Positions 1 to 14,565 of a stretch of DNA of 64,000 bases are shown in pieces; the stretch's first letter is position 1; each line of letters starts with the position of its first letter. Where the stretch lies: NCBI GenBank assembly GCA_902580765.1, contig CACHLW010000006.1, forward strand, positions 1 through 64,000, in the 5' to 3' direction. Source of the DNA: an uncultured Alphaproteobacteria bacterium. Its GTDB lineage: Bacteria > Pseudomonadota > Alphaproteobacteria > HIMB59 > GCA-002718135. The position numbers and the translations under genes are program-made. The notes below the pieces were generated by a model. That model was given only the letters and a program-made list of their open reading frames with translations. It had not been told where the DNA came from and did not search any database.

Positions 1-767
1 CTGAAACGACCAAGCATTTCTAAAACGGCTTCTTTATTTTTTTCATAAACATCACGCCACATTACTGGATCACTACCTGCCAATCTTGTGAAATCTCTAA
101 AACCTGCAGCTGAATACTTAATTACTTCATCTTTCATTTGAGATTCAAGCTCTGTTGCAGTTCCTACGACAGAATATGCAATGAGTTGTGGAATATGAGA
201 TGTCATAGCTAGTACTCTGTCATGACGTTTAGGTTCCATGATTTCTATATTCATTCCAAATGACTCCCAAATATCTGAAATTGATCTTGTTATCTCACTC
301 TGAGTTTCTATTGGGGTCAAAATACAATACCTATTTTCAAACAGCTTTGCGAAACCAAATTCTGGTCCGCTTTTCTCTAATCCTGCAATAGGGTGAGCAG
401 GAACAAATAAAATTTTTTTATTATTAATTGATTCTTTAAAATCTTCTATAACACTTACTTTTGTTGAACCAACATCTGTTACTAGTGTTGTTTTATTAAC
501 ATAGCTATTCAATTGCTTAAATATATCCCTATATGAGCTCAAAGGCGTACAAATAAAAATAATATCAAATTGTTGATTATATTTATTTAAATCACTCTCT
601 ATTGCATCCACAAGATTTAAATTTTTTGAAATATTTATTACCTCACTATCTCTATCAATAGAAAAAATTTTTTTTGATATTTGTTTTTCCTTGATTGCCC
701 TCACTATGGATGATCCAATTAATCCCATACCAATGACCAGAGCTGAATCATAAGTTATTTTAGACAT
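1..767 (-). CDS. tyrA: Prephenate/arogenate dehydrogenase, C-terminus cut by window edge
   Basis: Open minus frame from ATG at 767 to the window edge (not in ORF track): MSKITYDSALVIGMGLIGSSIVRAIKEK...VGSTKVSVIEDF...PAHPIAGLEKSGPEF; GxGxxGxS NAD motif and HPIAG motif. Confidence 0.9.
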   Translation of the reverse strand, partial: MSKITYDSALVIGMGLIGSSIVRAIKEKQISKKIFSIDRDSEVINISKNLNLVDAIESDLNKYNQQFDIIFICTPLSSYRDIFKQLNSYVNKTTLVTDVGSTKVSVIEDFKESINNKKILFVPAHPIAGLEKSGPEFGFAKLFENRYCILTPIETQSEITRSISDIWESFGMNIEIMEPKRHDRVLAMTSHIPQLIAYSVVGTATELESQMKDEVIKYSAAGFRDFTRLAGSDPVMWRDVYEKNKEAVLEMLGRF

Positions 768-2109
768 TAAATTTCTTCAAACTTTCAACTGTCAAATCCA
801 TTTCTTCTTTTGTACCAATACTAATTCTCAAAAAATTGGGCAGATTATAACTATTTAAACGCCTTATAATAATGCCATCATTCATAAGATGATTACTAAT
901 TTTCTCAGCTTCTTCTTCTGAAGTTTCAATTAAAGTAAAATTACCTTCAGTTTGTCTGGTTTTAATATTTAGAAGTTTGAGCTCTTTTTCAAACCAATCT
1001 TTAATTTCAGAATTTAATTTAACAGAGTTTTCAATATGTTCTTTATCCTCCAAAGCTTTAATTGCAAGAGACTGTGAAATAGTTGTCGTATTAAAAGGAG
1101 GTTTTATTTTATTAATTATATCAGCTATTTTTTGACTGGTATAACACCAGCCTACTCTTAAAGCTGCGAGTCCATATGTTTTTGAAAATGTTCTTGTTAA
1201 AATAATATTCTCATATTCATCCGTTAAACTAAATCCTTTATCATAATCGTCTTTTTGCACATATTCGACATATGCTCCGTCTATAACAACTATAATATTT
1301 TTAGAAATACTATTCATTAATTTAACAAGTTGGTCTCTAGACAAATAAGTGCCGGTTGGATTATTAGGTGATGCAATATAAATTACTTTGGTAGCGTCAT
1401 TTGTTTGATCTATGAGATTTTCAATATTTAAATTGAAATTTACATCTTCCTTAATTTTTTTTGGAACTGCACCAACTACTTTACTGACAATTGAATACAT
1501 CTCAAAGCCGTGGTTTGCGTGGAGAATTTCATCGCCATCTTGACAAAATGCCAAAGCTGCAAATAATAAAACTTCATCTGAGCCAGAGCCAAGAATAATT
1601 CTATTATTATCAATAGAAAAATTTTTAGCTATTGCTTCTCTTAATGATGATCCATCAATTTCTGGGTATCTATGTAAATCATGATTAATATTTTTTGTTT
1701 CCAACAATTCAATTGCTTTCGGTGAAGCACCATAGGGATTTTCATTTGAGGAAAGTTTGATAACTCTTTTATTGTTATTTAACTTTGCCTTACCACCTTT
1801 ATAAACATTAATGTTTTCTATAGATCTTTTTGATTGAATATTTTCTTTAGTTAACTTTTGAAGTTTTTCAGAAGATTGAAAAATTTCTCTCCAAAGTCTA
1901 ACGATAGTATCTTTTGGATAAGATCCTGTAAATTTAGAACTTAATCTGTCGAGAATTTTTTGTTCTCTATCTAGATCAACAACTGAATTATCTTTTTTGT
2001 GTTTTCCTATTTCTAAAACAATTTTAGATCGATTAGATAATAAAGATAAAATTTCATCATCAATGTTATTAATTTTGCTTCTTAAATTGTCTAATTCTTT
2101 ATTTTTCAT
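760..2109 (-). CDS. Chorismate mutase (AroQ) - histidinol-phosphate/aromatic aminotransferase fusion
   Basis: N-terminal LDNLRSKINNIDDEILSLLSNRSKIVLEIGKHK is AroQ-like; then SSNENPYGASPKAIELL...TRTFSKTYGLAALRVGW is HisC (fold-type I aminotransferase). Start chosen at MKNKELDN. Confidence 0.88.
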   Translation of the reverse strand: MKNKELDNLRSKINNIDDEILSLLSNRSKIVLEIGKHKKDNSVVDLDREQKILDRLSSKFTGSYPKDTIVRLWREIFQSSEKLQKLTKENIQSKRSIENINVYKGGKAKLNNNKRVIKLSSNENPYGASPKAIELLETKNINHDLHRYPEIDGSSLREAIAKNFSIDNNRIILGSGSDEVLLFAALAFCQDGDEILHANHGFEMYSIVSKVVGAVPKKIKEDVNFNLNIENLIDQTNDATKVIYIASPNNPTGTYLSRDQLVKLMNSISKNIIVVIDGAYVEYVQKDDYDKGFSLTDEYENIILTRTFSKTYGLAALRVGWCYTSQKIADIINKIKPPFNTTTISQSLAIKALEDKEHIENSVKLNSEIKDWFEKELKLLNIKTRQTEGNFTLIETSEEEAEKISNHLMNDGIIIRRLNSYNLPNFLRISIGTKEEMDLTVESLKKFNV

Positions 2110-2187
2110 AATTTTGGACGTTTCTTTACAAACTATCTTACGATAAATCAAAATAAAGTAGTATTTAATTTAAAAAATGACGATTTA

Positions 2188-2215
2188 TTGACTTAGAAAG
2201 ATATATAAATATAAG
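2188..2215 (+). promoter_or_regulatory. Candidate sigma-70 promoter for metX operon
   Basis: TTGACT (2188-2193), 16-nt spacer, TATAAG (2210-2215), just upstream of the SAM-II aptamer. Confidence 0.5.
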
Positions 2216-2221
2216 ACCAAT

Positions 2222-2276
2222 TATCACCGATTTGAGACAGCTTGCGGGTGGAGCAATAATCAGCTAAAGCGTTTAC
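2222..2276 (+). ncRNA. SAM-II riboswitch aptamer
   Basis: TATCACCGATTTGAGACAGCTTGCGGGTGGAGCAATAATCAGCTAAAGCG resembles the SAM-II consensus (P1 strands CACC/GGTG, GATTTGA, CTTGC, AGCTAAAG) and sits upstream of metX. Confidence 0.88.
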
Positions 2277-2318
2277 ACTCCTCCTTCATTCTTTCAAATA
2301 GTGTTAGACTAAAAAGAT

Positions 2319-3467
2319 ATGAAAACAAAATTTACTACTGACACAAAACTTGAAAGCGAAATAGCCTATTTCCAGAATATTAATTTAAAACTAGAATCAG
2401 GAGATATAATAGATAGTTTTAAACTAGCATTCAAAACATATGGCAAATTAAATGTTGATAAAACTAATGCTATTCTTGTTTGCCATGCTTTAACTGGAGA
2501 TCAATATGTTGCTGGGAATAATCCCATTACTGGGAGAGAAGGTTGGTGGTCTAGAATGGTTGGGCCTAATAAACCAATTGATACAAACAAATTTTTTGTA
2601 ATTTGCTCAAATGTACTCGGCGGTTGTGCTGGCTCAACGGGTCCTAAAGAGTTACAAAATGGAAGTGATGTTGCATATGGTGGTAATTTTCCTTCCGTAA
2701 CAATAAAAGATATGGTGAAGGCTCAATCTTTATTGATTGAAAATTTAAATATAGAGAAGTTATTTTCTGTCATTGGTGGTTCGATGGGAGCAATGCAAGC
2801 GCTTCAATGGGCAATCGATTTTCCAGATAAAATTTTAAATATAATACATATTGCGGGCGCGTTAAAACATTCGGCTCAAAATATTGCATTTCATGAAGTT
2901 GGGCGACAGGCAATAATGAGTGATCCTATTTGGAAAAATGGAAAGTATTTTGAAAATAATGAAGTGCCAGAAAGAGGTCTATCAGTAGCAAGAATGATTG
3001 CGCATATCACATATTTATCCGAAAATGCGATGCATAGAAAATTTGGAAGAAAACTTCAATCAAGAGATATTATTTCTTTTGGATTTGATGCTGATTTTCA
3101 AGTTGAGAGTTATCTGAGATATCAAGGTAAATCATTTGTTGAAAGATTTGATGCAAATTCATATCTTTATTTAACAAGGGCTATGGATTATTTTGATCAT
3201 GATGAAACATTTAGAAAAAATATTGAGTTTAGTCATAATCCAAATAACCATTTAAAATATTTAATTGTCTCATTTACCTCGGATTGGTTATTCCCTACAA
3301 TAGAAAGTAAAATGATTGTAAATCAATTAAATTCTCTATCAAGAGAAGTAAGCTTTCTAGAAATTGATACTGATAAAGGGCATGATAGTTTTTTATTAGA
3401 GGAACCACAGTTAGATGATGTAATAAAAGGTTTCCTAACAAACAACTTTGCGAAAATAGATGAATAA
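2319..3467 (+). CDS. metX: Homoserine O-acetyltransferase (or succinyltransferase)
   Basis: NAILVCHALTGDQYVAG...GGSMGAMQALQWAIDFP...DKGHDSFLLE; alpha/beta hydrolase MetX. Confidence 0.95.
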   Translation: MKTKFTTDTKLESEIAYFQNINLKLESGDIIDSFKLAFKTYGKLNVDKTNAILVCHALTGDQYVAGNNPITGREGWWSRMVGPNKPIDTNKFFVICSNVLGGCAGSTGPKELQNGSDVAYGGNFPSVTIKDMVKAQSLLIENLNIEKLFSVIGGSMGAMQALQWAIDFPDKILNIIHIAGALKHSAQNIAFHEVGRQAIMSDPIWKNGKYFENNEVPERGLSVARMIAHITYLSENAMHRKFGRKLQSRDIISFGFDADFQVESYLRYQGKSFVERFDANSYLYLTRAMDYFDHDETFRKNIEFSHNPNNHLKYLIVSFTSDWLFPTIESKMIVNQLNSLSREVSFLEIDTDKGHDSFLLEEPQLDDVIKGFLTNNFAKIDE

Positions 3468-4143
3468 AATTAATAGCATAAGAAAAGATTGGTCTCTTAT
3501 TGAAACACTTATCGCAGAAGATAGAAAAATCCTAGATATTGGATGTGGTGATGGCGGTCTTATGGAACAATTAGAAAATAATCGTAATGCGATAACTCAC
3601 GGCATTGAATTAAATAGAGACCTAGCTGCAAATGCTATTGCAAGAGGTTTCAATGTTGTACATGGAAATGCCGAATTAGATTTGTCCCAATATTCAAATA
3701 ATAGTTTTGATTATGTAATTTTAAGTCAAACTTTACAAGCAATGATGAAGCCTAAAGATATTCTGTCTGAATTATTAAGAATAGGATCAAAAGCAATAGT
3801 TTCTTTTCCTAACTTTGGACATTGGAAAATAAGATTACAGCTTTTAATATCTGGAAGAATGCCAGTAACAGAAAGTTTACCTTATACATGGTATGACACA
3901 CCTAACATTCATTTTTTTACAATTAAGGATTTTTTGAATTTGTGTAATGAAATGAATATTGTAATTGAAAAAAGTATCGGATTAACATCAAAAGGTAAGC
4001 AATTTGATATAAGTGAATCAATTACTGGAGTTAATTTTTTCACTCACGAAGCTATCTTTTTATTAAGTTATAAAAATTTTGAACCAATAAAAATTAAATC
4101 ATCAAAAAAAGTTTTTGCAAAAAATTCTGTTATTGCAAATTAG
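3460..4143 (+). CDS. metW: Methionine biosynthesis protein MetW
   Basis: RILDIGCGDGG-type SAM motif, VILSQTLQAMMKP, FPNFGHWKIR; follows metX. Confidence 0.93.
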   Translation: MNKINSIRKDWSLIETLIAEDRKILDIGCGDGGLMEQLENNRNAITHGIELNRDLAANAIARGFNVVHGNAELDLSQYSNNSFDYVILSQTLQAMMKPKDILSELLRIGSKAIVSFPNFGHWKIRLQLLISGRMPVTESLPYTWYDTPNIHFFTIKDFLNLCNEMNIVIEKSIGLTSKGKQFDISESITGVNFFTHEAIFLLSYKNFEPIKIKSSKKVFAKNSVIAN

Positions 4144-4150
4144 TTATTAG

Positions 4151-4903
4151 ATGAAAGTTGAAATTATAAATCAATTAAAAGACAACTACTCTTTTGTTTT
4201 ATATAATGACACACTTAAGAGTTGTGTTATAGATCCTGCTGACAGTAATCCTATATTAAATTTTGCTCTTGAAAACAATTTAACCATAGAAGATATATTT
4301 ATTACACATCATCATAAAGATCATACATCAGGTGTAAAAGGAATACTTAATGCTTTTCCAGAAGTTAATATACACTCTCCCAGTGCTCAGATTGAAAATA
4401 CAAGATTCGTTTTACGTGATGGAGATGAAGTCAACTCCTGCTTAAATACATTTAGAATAATAAAAACACCCGGGCATACATTAGATCATATAATTTACTA
4501 TGATGAAAACAACGGTGTTTTATTTTGTGGTGATACACTGTTCAGACTTGGTTGCGGTCGTGTGTTCGAAGGAACATTAAATGAAATGTTTAACAGTTTA
4601 CAAAAAATTAATGAATTTGATAAAAATACAATTATTTATTGTGGTCATGAATATACTTTAAACAATTTAAATTTTCTTGAGAAAACACTCAAAAAAGAAA
4701 GTTCTTATTTGACAGTTAGAAACAAAATTAATGATGATTTAAATAATAAAGGAAAATCCGTACCTTTTTTATTAGATGATGAACAACGCTATAACTTATT
4801 CCTGAATCAAAATTCAAAAATAGGTACTATAATTAAGAAAGAGCTAGGTTTTACAAACTTTGAATTATTTGCTTATTTGCGAAAAGCAAAGGATAGCTTT
4901 TAA
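4151..4903 (+). CDS. gloB: Hydroxyacylglutathione hydrolase (glyoxalase II)
   Basis: THHHKDHTSG metallo-beta-lactamase motif, CGDTLFRLGCGRVFEGT, CGHEYTLNNL. Confidence 0.93.
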   Translation: MKVEIINQLKDNYSFVLYNDTLKSCVIDPADSNPILNFALENNLTIEDIFITHHHKDHTSGVKGILNAFPEVNIHSPSAQIENTRFVLRDGDEVNSCLNTFRIIKTPGHTLDHIIYYDENNGVLFCGDTLFRLGCGRVFEGTLNEMFNSLQKINEFDKNTIIYCGHEYTLNNLNFLEKTLKKESSYLTVRNKINDDLNNKGKSVPFLLDDEQRYNLFLNQNSKIGTIIKKELGFTNFELFAYLRKAKDSF

Positions 4904-4983
4904 GGTCTTTATTTCCAGTATTTACGCCATATTTTTAATTTGACTATTAGTATAGTTCACTATAAACCCCGCCATCTAAAGAT

Positions 4984-5505
4984 ATGTTAGCAATTTTCAA
5001 AACTGGTGGAAAGCAATACTCAGCAAGAGCTGGTCAGATACTTAAGGTAGAAAAACTTGAGGGATCCAAAGGTGATAAAGTGTCTATTACTGATGTATTA
5101 GCGATCAGTGATAAAAGCACAAATAGCTTAGGCGAGCCATTACTAAAAGATGCTTCAATTGAAGCAAAAATTGTTGATCAAATCAGAGATAAAAAAATAA
5201 TAGTTTTTAAAAAAAGAAAAAGACAAAATTACAGACTAACACAAGGTCATAGACAATATCTAACTGTATTAAGAATAGAATCAATTTCTTATGGTGGAAA
5301 AAAATCCACTGCTGAACCTGAAACAAAAAAAGTTAAAAAAACTGAAACTAAAGTTACTAAAGAAAAAATTGAGTCTAAAGAGGTAAAAGTTACAAAAAAG
5401 AAGACGGTTGCAAAAAAAGCAGTAAATAAAGCTTCACCTACTAAGAAAAAATCAGTAAAGAAAACTGTTAAAAAAACTGTTAAAACTAAAAAAGAAGATA
5501 AATAA
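4984..5505 (+). CDS. rplU: 50S ribosomal protein bL21 with Lys-rich C-terminal extension
   Basis: [25 protein letters not shown]...[16 protein letters not shown]; followed by rpmA and obgE. Confidence 0.95.
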   Translation: MLAIFKTGGKQYSARAGQILKVEKLEGSKGDKVSITDVLAISDKSTNSLGEPLLKDASIEAKIVDQIRDKKIIVFKKRKRQNYRLTQGHRQYLTVLRIESISYGGKKSTAEPETKKVKKTETKVTKEKIESKEVKVTKKKTVAKKAVNKASPTKKKSVKKTVKKTVKTKKEDK

Positions 5506-5762
5506 TGGCAACGAAAAAAGCAGGTGGTAGTTCTAGGAATGGAAGAGACTCGGCGGGTCGAAGACTTGGAGTTAAGAAATTTGGCGGTGAAAACGTAATA
5601 GCAGGAAACATTATTATTAGACAAAGAGGTACAAAGTTTCATCCAGGTGATAATGTTGGCATAGGTAAAGATCACACAATATTTGCTACAATAAATGGAA
5701 AAGTAGCTTTTAAAAAAACAAGAGTAAGAACTTTTGTATCAGTTGTTCCCACAGAACAATAA
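5505..5762 (+). CDS. rpmA: 50S ribosomal protein bL27
   Basis: [28 protein letters not shown]. Confidence 0.97.
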   Translation: MATKKAGGSSRNGRDSAGRRLGVKKFGGENVIAGNIIIRQRGTKFHPGDNVGIGKDHTIFATINGKVAFKKTRVRTFVSVVPTEQ

Positions 5763-5776
5763 TCCCAATTAATTAA

Positions 5777-7870
<2,094 letters not shown>

Positions 7871-7874
<4 letters not shown>

Positions 7875-9124
7875 GTATTGAAAATAATATTATTGAATTA
7901 GGCAAAAGAGCAAAATCTGCCTCTCTAAATATGAAAGTCTGTAGCAGTGATCAAAAAAATCTTGCTTTAACAAAACTCACTAAAAATTTAGATAAAAATA
8001 GAAATAAAATTCTTGAAGCAAATGAAATAGATTTAGAAAATGGTGAAAAAAAATCTTTAGCTAAGCCTTTAATAAATAGACTTACATTAACTGAAAAATC
8101 TATTGATGGATTGATTACATCAATTGAAGATATAATCGAAATACCAGATCCAATTGGCATTACGTTAGAAGAATGGGAAAGGCCTAATGGTTTAAAGTTT
8201 CGTAAAATTTCAACACCACTTGGTGTATTAGGAGTAATTTATGAATCCAGACCGAACGTCACTGTTGATGCGTCTTGTCTTTCCATAAAATCTGGTAATT
8301 GTATAATTTTAAGAGGTGGTAGTGATAGTTTTCATTCCTCTAAAGAATTGGTAAATAATATTACAAATGCTTTCACTGAAGCTGGCCTCCCAGAACATTG
8401 TGTCCAAATGATTAATACACCAGAAAGAGAAGCAGTTGATCATTTGCTAAGCATGAGAGATTATGTTGACGTAATTATTCCTAGAGGTGGCAAAGGTTTG
8501 ATTGAAAAAATTAATTCAGCAAGCAAAATACCCGTTATCAAACATTTAGACGGTATATGTCATGTGTATGTAGATAAAGATGCTGATTTAAGCATTGCAG
8601 AAAAAGTAGTTTTTAATAGCAAAATGAGACGTCCTGAAATTTGTGGTGCTGCAGAAACACTTTTAATTGATGAAAAAATTAAAGACGAAGCAATGAAAAT
8701 ATTAAAACCTCTAAAAGAAGTAAATTGTGAAATTAGAGGCGATGAATATATTCAGTCTTTAGATAGTGATTTTAAAACGGCAAGTGAAGAAGATTGGTCA
8801 TTAGAATATTTAGATAAAATTTTATCAGTAAAAATTGTTTCAGGAGTTGATGAAGCGGTTAAGCATATAAATAATTATTCTTCTGGACATACAGAAAGTA
8901 TAATTACACAAAGTGAAAAAACCTTTGAAAAATTTTATAATAAAATTGACAGCGCAATAATACTTAAAAATGCATCTACACAATTTGCGGATGGCGGTGA
9001 ATTTGGTTTTGGTGCTGAGATAGGAATCTCAACAGACAAAATACATGTAAGAGGACCAGTGGGAACAAAACATTTAACTACATTTAAATATGTAGTTAAT
9101 GGTAATGGCCAGGAAAGACCTTAA
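7871..9124 (+). CDS. proA: Gamma-glutamyl phosphate reductase
   Basis: PLGVLGVIYESRPNVTVDA...KSGNCIILRGGS...FGFGAEIGISTDKIHVRGPVG. Confidence 0.97.
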
Positions 9125-9703
9125 TTGAAAAAGATTGGACTACTTGGAGGGTCTTTTGATCCGCCACATCGAGGGCATCTATTTATTTCAAATGAAGCTA
9201 AAAAAGTATTACATCTAGATGAAATTTGGTGGCTAGTTACACCTCAAAACCCATTGAAGATTTCAAAGCCCGCAACATACGAAGAGAGATTACAAAATTG
9301 TAAACAAATTACAAAAAATTTTCCTATAAAAATATTAGAAGTAGAAAAAAAAATTAAATCTCAATACTCTTATCAAACAATTAAATTTCTAATTCAATAT
9401 TATAAAAATATTAAATTTTTTTGGTTAATGGGTGCAGACAATTTAGTTAATTTCCACGAATGGGAAAAATGGCAATCAATTTTTCATATTATCTCTATTG
9501 TTATTTTTAGAAGACATGGATATAATACGAATGCTTTGAAAAGTGTTGCAGCAAAAAAATTTATTCATAATAAATACATAGCTCAAGACATAGAACATGT
9601 TTCAAAAAAAATTCCTGCTTGGACTTTGATTCAAAATAAAGAAATTAAAATTTCATCATCTGAAATTAGAAATCAAAGAAATAAATTAAGAGGCAAATAT
9701 TAA
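9125..9703 (+). CDS. nadD: Nicotinate-nucleotide adenylyltransferase (TTG start)
   Basis: IGLLGGSFDPPHRGHL, WLMGADNLVNFHEWEKW, ISSSEIR. Confidence 0.95.
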   Translation: MKKIGLLGGSFDPPHRGHLFISNEAKKVLHLDEIWWLVTPQNPLKISKPATYEERLQNCKQITKNFPIKILEVEKKIKSQYSYQTIKFLIQYYKNIKFFWLMGADNLVNFHEWEKWQSIFHIISIVIFRRHGYNTNALKSVAAKKFIHNKYIAQDIEHVSKKIPAWTLIQNKEIKISSSEIRNQRNKLRGKY

Positions 9704-9716
9704 TAAAATTACTTCA

Positions 9717-10052
9717 TTGACGGAAAATATTGTATCAATACTAAGTGATGCAAAAGCTGAAGATATAAAAGTAATTGATTTATCTAATAAATCATCCGTT
9801 GCTGATGCCTTTGTGATTGCTACCTGTAGATCAACTAGACATTCAGATGCTACAGCAGACGAAATGGTAAAAAAATTAAAAAAAGCAGGGATAAAGTGTC
9901 CAAATCCTGAAGGAAGACCTCAATGTGACTGGATAATTGTTGATGCAGGTGAGATCATTGTTCATTTGTTTCGACAAGAAATTAGAGAATTATATGCATT
10001 AGAAAAATTATGGGAAGTAAGCTTTGATTCTTCACAAACTAAACTAGCTTAA
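9717..10052 (+). CDS. rsfS: Ribosome silencing factor RsfS (TTG start)
   Basis: SSVADAFVIATCRSTRHSDA...DWIIVDAGEIIVHLFRQEIRELYALEKLW. Confidence 0.95.
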   Translation: MTENIVSILSDAKAEDIKVIDLSNKSSVADAFVIATCRSTRHSDATADEMVKKLKKAGIKCPNPEGRPQCDWIIVDAGEIIVHLFRQEIRELYALEKLWEVSFDSSQTKLA

Positions 10053-10057
10053 AATAT

Positions 10058-11353
10058 ATGATAATTTCAAAAAATGTATTTTTAAAAGTAATACTACTGT
10101 TCACCCTCATTACACTTCTTGCACCTAAAACATATGGATCTTCTTCAGATGAAGAAAAATATAAATATTTAGATCTATTTGGACAAGTGTTTGACAGGGT
10201 AAGATCTTCCTATGTGGAAGAAGTTACGGATCAAGAATTAATTGAAAAAGCGATTGATGGAATGTTGTCAGGTTTAGATCCTCATTCTGGTTTTATGAAT
10301 GAAGAAGTATTTCAAGAAATGCAAATGGATACTGAGGGTAAATTTGGTGGATTAGGTATTGAAATTACCATGGAGGAAGGTTTTGTGAAAGTCATTGCTC
10401 CGATAGAAGACACACCGGCATATGATGCTGGAGTTCTTGCAGGTGATTATATTATTCAAATAGACGAAACACCTGTTTTTGGTCTAACTCTAAATGAAGC
10501 CGTTGAATTAATGAGAGGCAAAAAAGGTGAGCCAATAGTAATTACTATTTCAAGAGCAAATACTGAACCCTTTGAGATTGAAATTATCAGAGATTATATC
10601 AAAATTAGATCAGTTAAAAGTGAAGTGCTTAACAATATTGGATACTTAAGAATAACATCTTTTAATGAACAAACAGAAAGTGGTCTTCTAAATGCTATAA
10701 AAAAGATTGAACAAGAAAATAAAATAAAAGGTTACGTTTTAGATGTACGGTCAAACCCAGGCGGTCTTCTTACACAAGCAGTTAAGGTAACGGATATATT
10801 CTTGGAAAGAGGAGAAATTGTTTCAACAAGAGGTAGAGATAAAAAAGACATAAGAAGATATCGTGCAAAAAAATCTGATAGAACTAATGGAAAACCACTT
10901 GTTGTAATTATTGATGGTGGTTCTGCATCAGCTTCTGAAATTGTTGCAGGCGCACTTCAAGATCATAAAAGAGCAATCATTATAGGTACACAATCTTTTG
11001 GAAAGGGTTCAGTTCAAACAATAATTCCTTTTCAAGTTTCAAATAGTGATAATATAACTGGTATAAGATTAACTACCGCCAGATATTATACTCCTTCAGG
11101 TGAATCAATCCAAGGTAAGGGGATCGTACCAGATATAATCATTGAACAAGGAGAATTTGAATCTTTTGATTATAAAAGATTTTCTGAATCAGATCTAAAA
11201 GACTCTCTTGATAAAAACAATGAAGAAGATGTAGAAGAAAATGCAGATAATGAATTAAGTGAATTTGAAAAACGTTTAGAGATTGATTATCAACTTCGAA
11301 GAGCCTTTGATCTTGTGCAAGGTGTAAGTCTCTTTAATGAAACTCAAGAATAA
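10058..11353 (+). CDS. ctpA: C-terminal processing peptidase (S41 family)
   Basis: PDZ domain plus VIIDGGSASASEIVAGALQDHKRAIIIGTQSFGKGSVQT (catalytic Ser/Lys). Confidence 0.95.
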   Translation: MIISKNVFLKVILLFTLITLLAPKTYGSSSDEEKYKYLDLFGQVFDRVRSSYVEEVTDQELIEKAIDGMLSGLDPHSGFMNEEVFQEMQMDTEGKFGGLGIEITMEEGFVKVIAPIEDTPAYDAGVLAGDYIIQIDETPVFGLTLNEAVELMRGKKGEPIVITISRANTEPFEIEIIRDYIKIRSVKSEVLNNIGYLRITSFNEQTESGLLNAIKKIEQENKIKGYVLDVRSNPGGLLTQAVKVTDIFLERGEIVSTRGRDKKDIRRYRAKKSDRTNGKPLVVIIDGGSASASEIVAGALQDHKRAIIIGTQSFGKGSVQTIIPFQVSNSDNITGIRLTTARYYTPSGESIQGKGIVPDIIIEQGEFESFDYKRFSESDLKDSLDKNNEEDVEENADNELSEFEKRLEIDYQLRRAFDLVQGVSLFNETQE

Positions 11354-11355
11354 TA

Positions 11356-11826
11356 ATGCAAAAAAAATATAGAAAATGTGTGGGAATGATGATTCTCAAT
11401 GCAAGAAATCAAATTTTAGTTGGTCGAAGATTAGATCACCCAAGTGGATATTGGCAAATGCCTCAAGGTGGTATCGATGAAAATGAAAATCCTGAAGAAG
11501 CAGTTTGGAGAGAAATGATGGAAGAGATTGGTACGAATAATGCATCTTTGATTAATTCATCTCAAGAATGGATCTCTTATGACATACCTACAGAAACACT
11601 AAAGACATTACCATGGGGTGGTAAATACATAGGTCAAATTCAAAAGTGGTTTTTATTTCGTTTTACAGGAATTGATAACGACATAAATGTAGGAACAGAA
11701 AATCCTGAGTTTAGTGAATGGAAATGGATGGACTATGATGAAATTAGCCAAAACGCTGTACCATTTAAAAGAAATGTTTATATAAAAATTCAAAAAGAAT
11801 TTAGAAGGAATTTAGTTAAAGTTTAA
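11356..11826 (+). CDS. rppH: RNA pyrophosphohydrolase (Nudix)
   Basis: GYWQMPQGGIDENENPEEAVWREMMEEIG Nudix box. Confidence 0.95.
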   Translation: MQKKYRKCVGMMILNARNQILVGRRLDHPSGYWQMPQGGIDENENPEEAVWREMMEEIGTNNASLINSSQEWISYDIPTETLKTLPWGGKYIGQIQKWFLFRFTGIDNDINVGTENPEFSEWKWMDYDEISQNAVPFKRNVYIKIQKEFRRNLVKV

Positions 11827-11838
11827 TTTAGAAAGAAA

Positions 11839-12236
11839 TTAAATTTTATCGTAATAATTTACATTTATTGCTTCTAATTTTGCTTTAGCTACAGATAGTT
11901 GTTCCTCTGATTCTTTACCTTCTTTGTTTTCTAATTCTTGTATTTCTTTTTCAATTGATGTTTTTTCTAAAGAATTAACTTCAACAACACTTTCTGCAAG
12001 AACAATACATTTTTCTGGATTGATTTCTGCAAAACCACCAGAAACAAAAAAGGATTTAATTAAATTTTTATCTTCACTGTATACCATAACTCTTCCTGGT
12101 CTAAGAGAGGACATGACCTTACTATGTCCTGGTAAAATACCTAAGTCGCCATCTTTACCAGGGACAATTATAGTACCAACTTCATCATTGAAGACAAGGT
12201 TTTCTGGAGAAACTAAATCAAAAGAAATTGTTGCCA

Positions 12237-12237
<1 letters not shown>
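11839..12237 (-). CDS. atpC: F1 ATP synthase epsilon subunit
   Basis: FDLVSPENLVFNDEVGTIIVPGKDGDLGILPGHSKVMSSLRPG. Confidence 0.96.
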
Positions 12238-14562
<2,325 letters not shown>

Positions 14563-14565
14563 AGA

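Noticed and set aside
5289-5675. Minus-strand ORF of 128 aa
   Set aside because: Antisense to the Lys-rich end of rplU and to rpmA.
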